This document shows positions 8,640-16,608 of a stretch of 64,000 nt of DNA, piece after piece; the first letter of the stretch is position 1, and every line of letters starts with the position of its first letter. The notes beneath the pieces are model-generated. The model made no database searches. It was not told where the DNA came from and saw only the letters and a program-made list of their open reading frames with translations. Made by a program: the position numbers and the translations under genes. The DNA comes from Achromobacter aegrifaciens. Its GTDB lineage: Bacteria; Pseudomonadota; Gammaproteobacteria; Burkholderiales; Burkholderiaceae_B. Location: positions 310,001-374,000 of the forward strand of contig NZ_CADIJY010000003.1 of assembly GCF_902859735.1 (NCBI RefSeq), written 5' to 3'.

Positions 8640-9575
8640 ATGAAGATCCGCACCTGCGCGTCCGCCCTGGCGCTGGTTTCCGTGCTGGCCGCCGCGCCTC
8701 TCGCACAAGCCCAATCCCTGGCAGACGGCTCGCAGCAACGTCCGCTGCGCGTGCTGCTGATACCCGCCGACGGCGGCACCGAGTCGGGCACCAAGGCCGA
8801 CTACGCGCCGATCTTCAACGCGATCACGCGCAGCACCGGCCTGCATTTCCAACTGACCGTGGGCCAATCCTACGGCGCCGTGGTCGAAGGCATGTGCAAC
8901 CAGTTGGCCGAGGTCGCGTTCCTGGGTCCGGTTTCCTACGTGCAGGCGCAAGAGCGCCAATGTGCGCAATTGCTGGCCGTGGGCGTGCAGAAGGGCGAAT
9001 CCGCCTACTACGCCGCGATGTTCGCCAAGGCTGATTCGCCGATCAATACGTTGGCTGATCTGAAGGGCAAGCGCGCCGCGTTCGGCGACGTGAATTCGGC
9101 CTCCAGCTTCACCTTCCAGGTGGCATCCATGATCAAGGACGGCATGGACCCGGCCAAGGACCTGGCGGCGCTGCAACTGACCGGCAGCCACGCCAGCAGC
9201 CTCGCCGCGCTGGTACAGGGCCAGGTCGACGCGGCCGCGCTGTCGTTCGATTCCTTCGACAAGGCGGTGCGCCAGGGCGCGGTGGACCCGAAGTCCGTGA
9301 AGGTGATCTTCAAGAGCGAACCCATCCCGTATCCGCCGTTGGCGATGAACACCAAGCTGCCCGAGACGCTGAAGGCCACGCTCAAGCAAGCCTTTGCCAC
9401 GGTCCATCAGGCGCCCGGTGTAACGCCTGACATGGTGCGCGGCTATGGCGGCGCCAAGCTGGATCGTTTCGACACCGAGTTCTCCGAGGCGCAGTTCGCC
9501 GGCCCGGCCTCGAAGATGGCCCTGCTGACCGACGAGATCAAGGGTGAAATCCTGCAGAAGGCGGCACAGCGGTGA
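8640..9575 (+). CDS. phnD: Phosphate/phosphite/phosphonate ABC transporter, substrate-binding protein
   Basis: The 311-residue periplasmic protein has a signal peptide ending near AQAQS and the PhnD-type fold (RVLLIPADGG; GQSYGAVVEGMCNQLAEVAFLGPVSYV; LKGKRAAFGDVNSASSFTFQ). It would capture phosphonates, phosphite or related phosphorus compounds for the PhnC/PhnE pair immediately downstream. A Pho box-like site precedes it. No C-P lyase, phosphonatase or phosphite dehydrogenase gene lies nearby, so the exact ligand cannot be told from context. Confidence 0.9.
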   Translation: MKIRTCASALALVSVLAAAPLAQAQSLADGSQQRPLRVLLIPADGGTESGTKADYAPIFNAITRSTGLHFQLTVGQSYGAVVEGMCNQLAEVAFLGPVSYVQAQERQCAQLLAVGVQKGESAYYAAMFAKADSPINTLADLKGKRAAFGDVNSASSFTFQVASMIKDGMDPAKDLAALQLTGSHASSLAALVQGQVDAAALSFDSFDKAVRQGAVDPKSVKVIFKSEPIPYPPLAMNTKLPETLKATLKQAFATVHQAPGVTPDMVRGYGGAKLDRFDTEFSEAQFAGPASKMALLTDEIKGEILQKAAQR

Positions 9576-9592
9576 TCGGCGGAGCAAGCGAA

Positions 9593-10432
9593 ATGGACAT
9601 GCTGCGCTATGACGCTGTAGGCATGCGCTATGCCGATGGGACCGCGGCGCTGAACTCGGTATCGCTGCAGGTGCCGCGCGGCCAGTTCTGCGTGATCCTG
9701 GGCGCCTCGGGCGCGGGCAAGTCGACTTTGCTGCGCATGGCCAACGGCTTGACCGCGCCGACCCAAGGCGAAGTGTGGGTCGATGGCACGCAGGTGCAGC
9801 CCTCGACGCTGGCGGCCGTGCGGCCACGGATCGGCATGGTGCATCAGCACTTCAACCTGGTGTCGCGCGCGACGGTCGCGACCAATGTGCTGTCGGGCGC
9901 GCTGCCCGGCTTGCCGGCATGGCGCGCCTATCTGATGCGCTTCCCCGCGGAATTGCGCGAACGGGCCTGCAAGCTGGTGCGCGAAGTCGGCCTGCAGCCC
10001 GAGCACCTGCAACGCCGCGTGAGCGAATTGTCCGGCGGCCAGCAGCAGCGCGTGGGCATCGCCCGAGCGTTCATGCTGGCTCCGGCCTTGCTGCTGGCCG
10101 ACGAGCCGGTGGCCAGCCTGGACCCGCGCATCAGCCGCGACATCCTGGAGTTGTTGCGCAATCAGGCACGCGAACGCGGCGCCACCGTGCTCTGCAGCCT
10201 GCATCAGGTCGACCTGGCCCGCGAGTTCGCCGACCGCATCGTGGCCCTGCGCCATGGCGTCATGGTGTTCGACGGACCGGCGGGCGCGTTCGATGAGGCC
10301 ACTGCCCGTGCGCTGTATCAGGCGCCGCAGGCGGAAAGCGGCATGGCCGCGCTTGCGGGCCGCGGCCATGCTGAACCTCGCATGGCCAGGCCGATCCGGC
10401 CGGCGGTGCTGTCGGCGGGAGGCGCGCAATGA
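9593..10432 (+). CDS. phnC: Phosphonate-type ABC transporter ATP-binding protein
   Basis: The 279-residue ABC ATPase has Walker A GASGAGKST, the Q-loop region MVHQHFNLV, signature LSGGQQQRVGIARA and Walker B LLLADEPVASLD, and supplies energy to the PhnE permease. I chose ATG 9593 because GGCGGAG lies just upstream; a GTG at 9572 that overlaps the phnD stop codon is the alternative. The stop overlaps the phnE start by 4 bp, indicating translational coupling. Confidence 0.92.
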   Translation: MDMLRYDAVGMRYADGTAALNSVSLQVPRGQFCVILGASGAGKSTLLRMANGLTAPTQGEVWVDGTQVQPSTLAAVRPRIGMVHQHFNLVSRATVATNVLSGALPGLPAWRAYLMRFPAELRERACKLVREVGLQPEHLQRRVSELSGGQQQRVGIARAFMLAPALLLADEPVASLDPRISRDILELLRNQARERGATVLCSLHQVDLAREFADRIVALRHGVMVFDGPAGAFDEATARALYQAPQAESGMAALAGRGHAEPRMARPIRPAVLSAGGAQ

Positions 10433-11448
10433 ACACGCATGCATTGAAGACGCCGGCCGACAACGCGGCCTGGCGCCTGGATCCGCCCTATGGCGCCCGC
10501 GCGCTGCTGATCGTGATCGCCGCGCTGATGCTGTTCCTCTACACCGGGCAGCGGGTCGAGATGGGTCGCATGGCGGCGCTCACCCTGGACGGCGCGCTGG
10601 CGGCGGTGGGCCTGAAGGAGCAGTCCCAGGTCACCTCGGGCCTGGGCGCCCTGGCCGACAACCTGTTCCCGCTGCAGGTCTCGTACCGCACCGAGACTTC
10701 GCGCATAGAGGGCTTCGACCCGGACAGGCTGCCGTGGCTGGCGCATGTGGAAACGGTGCAGGTGACCGAGAGCCGGCTGAATCCGCACACGCTGAAGATG
10801 GAAGACGAGGTATCCACGCAGACCTATCTGGTCGAGCCGCTGGGCTATCTATGGCGGGTGGCGGTGAAGATGGTAGAGACCTTCGAGATCGCGATCTGGG
10901 CGACCTTGCTGGCCGTGCTGGGCAGTGCGCCGCTGGCCTATTGCAGCGCCCGCAACTACGCGCCCAACCGCCTGCTGTACGTGGCGGCACGCGCCCTCGT
11001 CAGCATGTTCCGTGCGATGCCCGAGCTGATCTGCGCGCTGTTCCTGGTGCTGGCCTACGGCTTCGGCCCGATTGCCGGGGTGCTGGCGCTGGCCATCCAT
11101 TCGATGGGATTCCTGGGCAAGTTCTACGCCGAGGACATCGAAACGGCCGACACCAAGCCGCAAGAGGCGCTGGCCGCGATCGGCGCCAGCAAGCCGCGCG
11201 TGCTGGCCTACGCAGTGCTGCCGCAGGTCATGCCCAAGTTCACCGGCTACACCCTGTACATCCTGGACCGCAACGTGCGCATGGCGACCGTCGTGGGCCT
11301 GGTGGGCGCGGGCGGCATCGGCCAGGAACTCAAAGGCCGCTACGACATGTACCAGTACGCCCACGTCGGGACCATTCTCGTCGTGATCTTCATCACCGTG
11401 TTCTTGCTGGACCAGGTCGCCGCCCGCTTGCGGCGCCGCTTGAGCTGA
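10429..11448 (+). CDS. phnE: Phosphonate-type ABC transporter permease
   Basis: The 339-residue inner-membrane protein has an N-terminal membrane segment, a long periplasmic portion, and a C-terminal BPD permease domain. The ATPase-contacting EAA-like loop reads EALAAIGASKPRVLAYAVLPQVMP and is followed by VGAGGIGQEL, a PhnE hallmark. It overlaps phnC by 4 bp and completes the phnDCE transporter. A single permease gene suggests a homodimer in the membrane. Confidence 0.92.
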   Translation: MNTHALKTPADNAAWRLDPPYGARALLIVIAALMLFLYTGQRVEMGRMAALTLDGALAAVGLKEQSQVTSGLGALADNLFPLQVSYRTETSRIEGFDPDRLPWLAHVETVQVTESRLNPHTLKMEDEVSTQTYLVEPLGYLWRVAVKMVETFEIAIWATLLAVLGSAPLAYCSARNYAPNRLLYVAARALVSMFRAMPELICALFLVLAYGFGPIAGVLALAIHSMGFLGKFYAEDIETADTKPQEALAAIGASKPRVLAYAVLPQVMPKFTGYTLYILDRNVRMATVVGLVGAGGIGQELKGRYDMYQYAHVGTILVVIFITVFLLDQVAARLRRRLS

Positions 11449-11451
11449 GCC

Positions 11452-11480
11452 GGCGCGGCGGCCAGCCAGGCCGCCGCGCC
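11452..11480 (+). terminator. Long GC hairpin after phnE
   Basis: Perfect 12-bp stem GGCGCGGCGGCC / GGCCGCCGCGCC with loop AGCCA, starting 4 bp after the phnE stop. It is not followed by a clear T run, so it may attenuate or stabilise the message rather than end transcription. Confidence 0.5.
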
Positions 11481-11534
11481 CCGATAGGTTTTCTGCCGGA
11501 CGGACCCGGCAACGTTCCCTGACCAGGAGTTTTC

Positions 11535-11705
11535 ATGACCCCGTACTTTGCACTGGGCCGCGCCCTTGTTGCGGCCATCGCCTTGAGTTTGACCCTTGCC
11601 GCCTGCGGCGGCGATGACGACTCGGATGACGGCGCGACCACGCCGCCCGAGACCGGACAGCCAGAGACGCCGCCGCCCGCGCCGCAACTGCGCTGCGCGC
11701 CCTGA
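11535..11705 (+). CDS. Small lipoprotein of unknown function (56 residues)
   Basis: ATG with the ribosome site CAGGAG opens a 56-codon frame. A lipoprotein signal with lipobox LAAC puts the acylated cysteine at residue 24. The mature part is only about 33 residues and consists of an acidic stretch (GGDDDSDDG) and a Pro/Glu/Thr-rich tail ending in CAP. It lies 38 bp upstream of the phospholipase C gene, so co-expression is likely. No known family is recognised; the size and composition are reminiscent of tiny envelope lipoproteins that accompany exported enzymes (inference). Confidence 0.7.
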   Translation: MTPYFALGRALVAAIALSLTLAACGGDDDSDDGATTPPETGQPETPPPAPQLRCAP

Positions 11706-11742
11706 ACGCCCGATCCGCCCAACCCCACGCAAGAGTAGCCCC

Positions 11743-13998
11743 ATGACCAAGACCTATCCCTCGCATCCCGCCAGCGCGTCCCCGGCCTTGCCGGGCCGCC
11801 GGCAGTTTTTCCGCGCCTCGGCCCAGGCGGCCGGCGCCCTGTCGGCAATGGCCTTGCTGCCCGCCTCGATCCAGCGCGCGCTGGCGGTTCCGGCCGCGGT
11901 TGAAAGCGGCACCATCAAGGACATCAAGCACATCGTGATCCTGATGCAGGAGAACCGCTCGTTCGATCACTATTTCGGCACCATGCGCGGCGTGCGCGGT
12001 TTCGGCGACCGCTTCCCGATTCCGCTGGCCAGCGGTAAATCGGTGTTCTTCCAGCCCGACCCCAAGGGCGGCCAGGACATCCAGCCCTTCCGCCGCGATT
12101 CCAGGACCAGCAACGCGCTGATCGGATCGGGCACGCCGCACAATTTCCCGGACCAGCAGGCAGCCTGGAACCAGGGCAAGATGGACCAGTGGATCCAGTA
12201 CAAGAACCAGGCCACCATGGGCTTCTTCATGCGCGAGGACATTCCGTACCAGTTCGCGCTGGCCGACGCCTTCACGGTCTGCGACGGCTATCACTGTTCC
12301 ATCCTGACCGGCACCGATCCCAACCGCATCGTGTTCTGGTCAGGCGCTAACGCCAATCCCGAGCTGCGCAAGCTGGGCGTGAACAGCACCGACACCGATT
12401 CGGAACCCGTCAACTCGCGCTGCTGGCCTAATCCGTCCAACTGGGTGGCGGGCCGCGCGCAGCTGGCCGACGGTTCGGGCCAGGTCGACCCCGCGACCGG
12501 CGCCTACAACTACAAGTACGTGAACAGCGCCTTCAAGTGGGACACCTTGCCCGACCTGCTGCAGCGCGCCGGGGTCAGCTGGCACATCTACCAGAACATG
12601 AACAACAACTGGACGGGCGCCATGCACGGCTGCCTGGCCTTCAAGAGCTTCCGCACCGCGCAGCCGGGTTCGCCGATCTATGAACATGGCCTGACGGGCG
12701 GCCCCGAGAAGAACGACGGCGCCGTCAACTTCCTTGCCCAGCTCAAGCAGGACGTGGCCAATGGCACTTTGCCGCAGGTGTCGTGGGTGTTGCCTACGCA
12801 GGCCCTGGCCGAGCATCCTGGCAGCAGCGAAGGCGTGGCCGGTGCCGCCGATTTCATCGCCGACGTGCTGGACGCGCTGACCTCCAATCCGGAAGTCTGG
12901 AGCAAGACCGCACTGTTCGTGACCTTCGACGAGAACGACGGCTTCTTCGATCACGCCGCCATGCCCGCAGTGCCGTCCTATGACGCCAATGGCGTGCTGA
13001 TGGGCAAGTCCACCGTGCCGCTGGAGGGGGAGTATTTCGATGCCTCGGTGGGCAACTACCTGAAGGCCGACGACAAGATCACCGGCAACATCCGGCCGTG
13101 GGGCCTGAGTTCACGCGTGCCGATGTACGTCGTGTCGCCGTGGAGCAAGGGCGGCTGGGTCAATTCCCAGGTGTTCGACCATACCTCGGTGGGCCGGTTC
13201 CTGGAGCAGCGCTTCGACATCAAGGTCGACGCCATCAGTCCTTGGAGCCGCGCGGTCTGCGGCGACCTGACCACCTGCTTCGACTTCGTCAGTCCCAACG
13301 ATCCGCGCGTGCCCACGCTGCCCGACACCAGCAACTATCCCGCGGTCAACGCGGCGCAGAAGCTGTTGCCCACCACCGCCGTGACCCAGGCGCCCGCAAT
13401 CCCGCAGCCGCTGTTCCAGGAGACCGGCACGCGGCTGTCGCGCGCGCTGCCCTATGAACTGCACACCAGCGCCCGGTTGGGGGCGGATGGCGCGGTCGAA
13501 CTGCTGTTCAGCAACACGGGCGAAGCCGGCGCGGTGTTCCATGTGTACGACAAGCGCAACCTGGACCTGATCCCGCGGCGCTACACCGTCGAAGCCGGCA
13601 AGACGCTGTCCGACACCTGGACCGGCGGCGACTATGACCTGTGGGTGTACAGCAGCAACGGCTTCGTGCGGACCTTCTCCGGCAATACGCAGCGTGGCGC
13701 GGCCTTGGAAGTGCAGGTCTGCTACGAGCCGGCAGGCAGCGCGCTCTACGTGAAGGTGTCCAACCGCGGCACGGCCAGCCTGCAGGCGAACCTGCAATCC
13801 AACGCCTACCGCAAGGACGGCCCCTGGACCCTGGCGGTCGAGCCGGGCAAGGTCGCCGAACACCACTGGTCCATCAAGGAAAGCGGCAACTGGTACGACT
13901 TCACCGTCACCGCCGAAGGCTTCGAACGCCGCTTCGCGGGACGCATGGAGAACGGCCGCGCGAGCGTCAGCGATCCGGCCATGGCGCTGCATCTGTGA
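11743..13998 (+). CDS. Tat-exported phospholipase C (phosphocholine-specific type)
   Basis: The 751-residue protein has a twin-arginine signal (GRRQFFRASAQAAGALSAMALL), a phosphoesterase domain opening with HIVILMQENRSFDHYFGTMRGVRGF, metal-site segments such as FVTFDENDGFFDH and YVVSPWSKGGWVNSQVFDHTSV, and two C-terminal repeats of the DUF756 type. The family hydrolyses phosphatidylcholine or sphingomyelin outside the cytoplasm, releasing phosphocholine that can be used as a phosphorus source. The length matches PlcN/PlcH-like enzymes. Its place behind phnDCE fits phosphate-starvation control. Whether it is haemolytic cannot be read from sequence. Confidence 0.93.
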   Translation: MTKTYPSHPASASPALPGRRQFFRASAQAAGALSAMALLPASIQRALAVPAAVESGTIKDIKHIVILMQENRSFDHYFGTMRGVRGFGDRFPIPLASGKSVFFQPDPKGGQDIQPFRRDSRTSNALIGSGTPHNFPDQQAAWNQGKMDQWIQYKNQATMGFFMREDIPYQFALADAFTVCDGYHCSILTGTDPNRIVFWSGANANPELRKLGVNSTDTDSEPVNSRCWPNPSNWVAGRAQLADGSGQVDPATGAYNYKYVNSAFKWDTLPDLLQRAGVSWHIYQNMNNNWTGAMHGCLAFKSFRTAQPGSPIYEHGLTGGPEKNDGAVNFLAQLKQDVANGTLPQVSWVLPTQALAEHPGSSEGVAGAADFIADVLDALTSNPEVWSKTALFVTFDENDGFFDHAAMPAVPSYDANGVLMGKSTVPLEGEYFDASVGNYLKADDKITGNIRPWGLSSRVPMYVVSPWSKGGWVNSQVFDHTSVGRFLEQRFDIKVDAISPWSRAVCGDLTTCFDFVSPNDPRVPTLPDTSNYPAVNAAQKLLPTTAVTQAPAIPQPLFQETGTRLSRALPYELHTSARLGADGAVELLFSNTGEAGAVFHVYDKRNLDLIPRRYTVEAGKTLSDTWTGGDYDLWVYSSNGFVRTFSGNTQRGAALEVQVCYEPAGSALYVKVSNRGTASLQANLQSNAYRKDGPWTLAVEPGKVAEHHWSIKESGNWYDFTVTAEGFERRFAGRMENGRASVSDPAMALHL

Positions 13999-14077
13999 TG
14001 GCTCAGGCATGAGCGGGCCGGGCGCGCATCGGGGTGCGCGTCCGGCCGGTCCGCAACAACAATCGATCAACATACAA

Positions 14078-15499
14078 ATGAAGCACACATACGCAATTCT
14101 GGCCGCCAACGGCTTGTCGGTGGCGGTTCTGGTGGGCGCGCTGGCCGGGGGATCGGCCGCGCAGGCGCAGACCGCGCCGCCTGTGAAGTGGGACGGCAGC
14201 AACCTTGGTTATGGGCCGGGCGCCGCTCAGGGCGTGACGGGCAAGGGCAATCACGCGATCGGCAAGAACGCTGGCGCCAACGTGAAAGGCAGCAACAACA
14301 TCGGCCTGGGCAATGGCGCGGGCCAGGACGTGAGCACCAACTGGAACCTGGCGATCGGCGAGGGCGCGGGCTCCAAGGTCGGCGGCAAGAACGCCAACCA
14401 GGCCATCGGCTATTACGCCGGCACCAATGTGCAGGGCGGCTGGAACCAGTCGTTCGGCCGCAGCGCCGGCCAGAACGTCACGGGCGACTACAACGATGCG
14501 TTTGGCTTCTGGGCCGGCACGGATACGGTGGGCAACAACAATGCCGCCTATGGCACCAACGCCGGGCGCAATGTCACCGGCAACGGCAATTCGGCCTTCG
14601 GCCAGGAAGCGGGCCGCAACGTCGTCGGTGACGGCAACCTGGCGCTGGGCCAGAACGCGGGGCAGAACGTGGAGGGCGAGGGCAATCTGGCGCAGGGCAA
14701 GAACGCCGGGCAGAACGTGACCGGCGCCAACAACACGGCTGCCGGCGCCTACGCGGGCTATGGCGTGCAGGGCGACGGCAATACGGCTGGCGGGCTGGCT
14801 GCGGGGCGCGACGTCGTCGGCAATAACAACATGGCGCAGGGCACGGCCGCGGGGTCGGGCGTGCGGGGCAACGACAACGTGTCGATAGGCTCGAACGCCG
14901 GACGCGGTTCCGTTGCCGACCGCAGCGTGTCGGTGGGAGCGGATTCGTCCGCGGCCACGCAGAGCGTCGCGGTCGGCGCAGGCGCGGTGGCCAGCGCGGG
15001 CAACAGCGTGGCGCTGGGGGCGGGGTCCTCGGCGGCGCGCGGCGCGCAGGAGAACTACGAAGCCTACGGCATGGCGCAGCCCCAAAGCTCCACGGGCGAG
15101 GTGAACGTGGGCGGACGCCAGATGACGGGCGTGGCTGCAGGCAGCGAGGACACCGATGCCGTCAACGTGGGCCAGCTGCGCGCCGCCAGCAGCGCAAGCG
15201 AGGCGCGCGTGGGCGCCGTCGAGCATTCCCTGCAGAACCTGCGCAGCGATCTGGAGTCCCAGGAGCGCATGCTGAGCGCGGGGGTGGCTGCGGCCATGGC
15301 GACGGCTTCCTTGCCGCAGGCCTACCTGCCTGGCCGCAACATGCTGTCCATGGCGGGCGGCACCTGGAACGGCGAATCGGGTTACGCCCTGGGGCTGTCG
15401 CGCGTGTCCAGCGGCGGGCGCTGGGTCTACAAGGTGTCGGCCAACGGCACGTCCCGCGGCGACTTCGGCGGCGCCGCGGGGGTCGGATACCAGTGGTGA
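14078..15499 (+). CDS. YadA-like trimeric autotransporter adhesin
   Basis: The 473-residue surface protein has a signal peptide (cleavage near AQAQT), a head made of about fourteen 16-residue repeats (residues 55-279), shorter YadA-type head repeats (VSVGADSSAAT; AVGAGAVASAGNSVALGAGS), a neck motif ending DAVNVGQLRAA, a short coiled coil (residues about 370-405) and a four-strand membrane anchor ending GVGYQW. The terminal aromatic residue is typical for BAM-dependent insertion. It would assemble as a trimer and adhere to surfaces or host matrix. The ATG at 14078 gives a clean signal peptide. It follows phospholipase C by 79 bp. Confidence 0.9.
   Translation: MKHTYAILAANGLSVAVLVGALAGGSAAQAQTAPPVKWDGSNLGYGPGAAQGVTGKGNHAIGKNAGANVKGSNNIGLGNGAGQDVSTNWNLAIGEGAGSKVGGKNANQAIGYYAGTNVQGGWNQSFGRSAGQNVTGDYNDAFGFWAGTDTVGNNNAAYGTNAGRNVTGNGNSAFGQEAGRNVVGDGNLALGQNAGQNVEGEGNLAQGKNAGQNVTGANNTAAGAYAGYGVQGDGNTAGGLAAGRDVVGNNNMAQGTAAGSGVRGNDNVSIGSNAGRGSVADRSVSVGADSSAATQSVAVGAGAVASAGNSVALGAGSSAARGAQENYEAYGMAQPQSSTGEVNVGGRQMTGVAAGSEDTDAVNVGQLRAASSASEARVGAVEHSLQNLRSDLESQERMLSAGVAAAMATASLPQAYLPGRNMLSMAGGTWNGESGYALGLSRVSSGGRWVYKVSANGTSRGDFGGAAGVGYQW
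14240..14914 (+). repeat. Tandem 48-bp (16-residue) head repeats of the trimeric adhesin
   Basis: About fourteen in-frame units follow the pattern G-x-x-N-x-A-x-G-x-x-A-G-x-x-V-x, for example GDGNLALGQNAGQNVE and GNGNSAFGQEAGRNVV. One unit carries an extra residue. The period of 16 is longer than the usual 14-residue YadA head repeat. Confidence 0.9.
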
Positions 15500-15585
15500 G
15501 GCCGGGCCTGCGATAATGCCGCAAGCGCGGCGGCCGGCGATGGAACGCGGGCCGCCGCCAGCACAGGCATACCCGGATCGGCCCC

Positions 15586-16527
15586 ATGGAAAAGCGTTTG
15601 ATGCCATCGATGATGGCGCTGCAATGTTTCGAGGCGGTGGCGCGGCACATGAGCTTCACGCGCGCCGCCGAGGAACTGCACATGACCCAGAGCGCGATCA
15701 GCAAACAGATCGCGCAGCTGGAGGCGCTGCTGCGCAACCCGCTGTTCCTGCGGGTGCGGCGGCGCCTGCAACTGACGCCTGCGGGAGCCTTGTACCAGTC
15801 CGAGGTCAGGGCCATCCTGAACCAGGTGGACATGTCCTCGCGCTACATCCTGACCTACGGCAGCGAGACTCAGGTGCTGACCATCGGCACCCAGCCCACC
15901 TTCGGCGCGCGCTGGCTGATCCCGCGCCTGCAGGGCTTCATGGCCGCCCATCCCGACATCCAGGTCAAGGTGCGCAGCGAAACGCGGCCCTTCGACCTGA
16001 TGCAGGCCAAGATCGACATCTCCTTCTTCTTCGGCCATGGCACCTTGCCGGGCGCCCAGTGCCGGGAATTGTTCGAGGCCGAGGTCGTGCCGGTGTGCGC
16101 GCCCGGCTTTCTTCCGGGTGACAGGGTCGACAGCCTGGAGGCGCTGAGCGCGCAGGCGCTGATCCAGTGCGCCTCGCGTCCGGAGGCCTGGCACGACTAC
16201 TTCTCGCGCCAGCAATTCCAGTCCGACCGCAGCTACCACGGTCCCCGCTTCGATACCTTCTACATGTGCGTGCGCGCTGCGGAGGGCGGTTGCGGCGTGG
16301 CGTTGACGCCGCGCCTGCTGGCCGAAGAAGAGCTGCAGGCCGGCAAGCTGGTGATTCCCTGGGACTACGTGCAGCCCAGCGACGGCGCGTACTTCGTCGC
16401 CTATTCCGAGCACTCGGCCGAAGTGCCCAAGATCAAGCAGTTCGTCGCCTGGGTTGAGGAAGAGGCCGCGCGCAAGCGCGAGCGCGACGCCCAGCGGGCG
16501 CGGTCCATGAAAAAACGGACTGATTAA
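15586..16527 (+). CDS. LysR-family regulator (GcvA-like)
   Basis: The 313-residue protein has an N-terminal LysR helix-turn-helix (ALQCFEAVARHMSFTRAAEELHMTQSAISKQIAQLE) and a C-terminal effector-binding domain. The N-terminus resembles GcvA/AmpR-type members that regulate amino-acid metabolism. It is immediately upstream of, and co-directional with, the HglS-like operon, which it probably controls. The effector may be 2-oxoadipate, lysine or a related acid (inference). Confidence 0.9.
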   Translation: MEKRLMPSMMALQCFEAVARHMSFTRAAEELHMTQSAISKQIAQLEALLRNPLFLRVRRRLQLTPAGALYQSEVRAILNQVDMSSRYILTYGSETQVLTIGTQPTFGARWLIPRLQGFMAAHPDIQVKVRSETRPFDLMQAKIDISFFFGHGTLPGAQCRELFEAEVVPVCAPGFLPGDRVDSLEALSAQALIQCASRPEAWHDYFSRQQFQSDRSYHGPRFDTFYMCVRAAEGGCGVALTPRLLAEEELQAGKLVIPWDYVQPSDGAYFVAYSEHSAEVPKIKQFVAWVEEEAARKRERDAQRARSMKKRTD

Positions 16528-16608
16528 GCCGATTTTTTTCATTTGATCGCACGCGCGGCGCATGATTTCATGCGGGCCATCCTTGTTTACCGATGTGCCG
16601 AGCCCGCC

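Noticed and set aside
11452-11480. Strong hairpin after phnE considered as a riboswitch
   Set aside because: It is a single perfect stem with no conserved aptamer features; a terminator or stabilising hairpin explains it.
14240-14914. Regular 48-bp tandem repeats considered as a CRISPR-like or minisatellite array
   Set aside because: The repeats stay in frame and encode a consistent protein motif within an autotransporter adhesin; there are no spacers.
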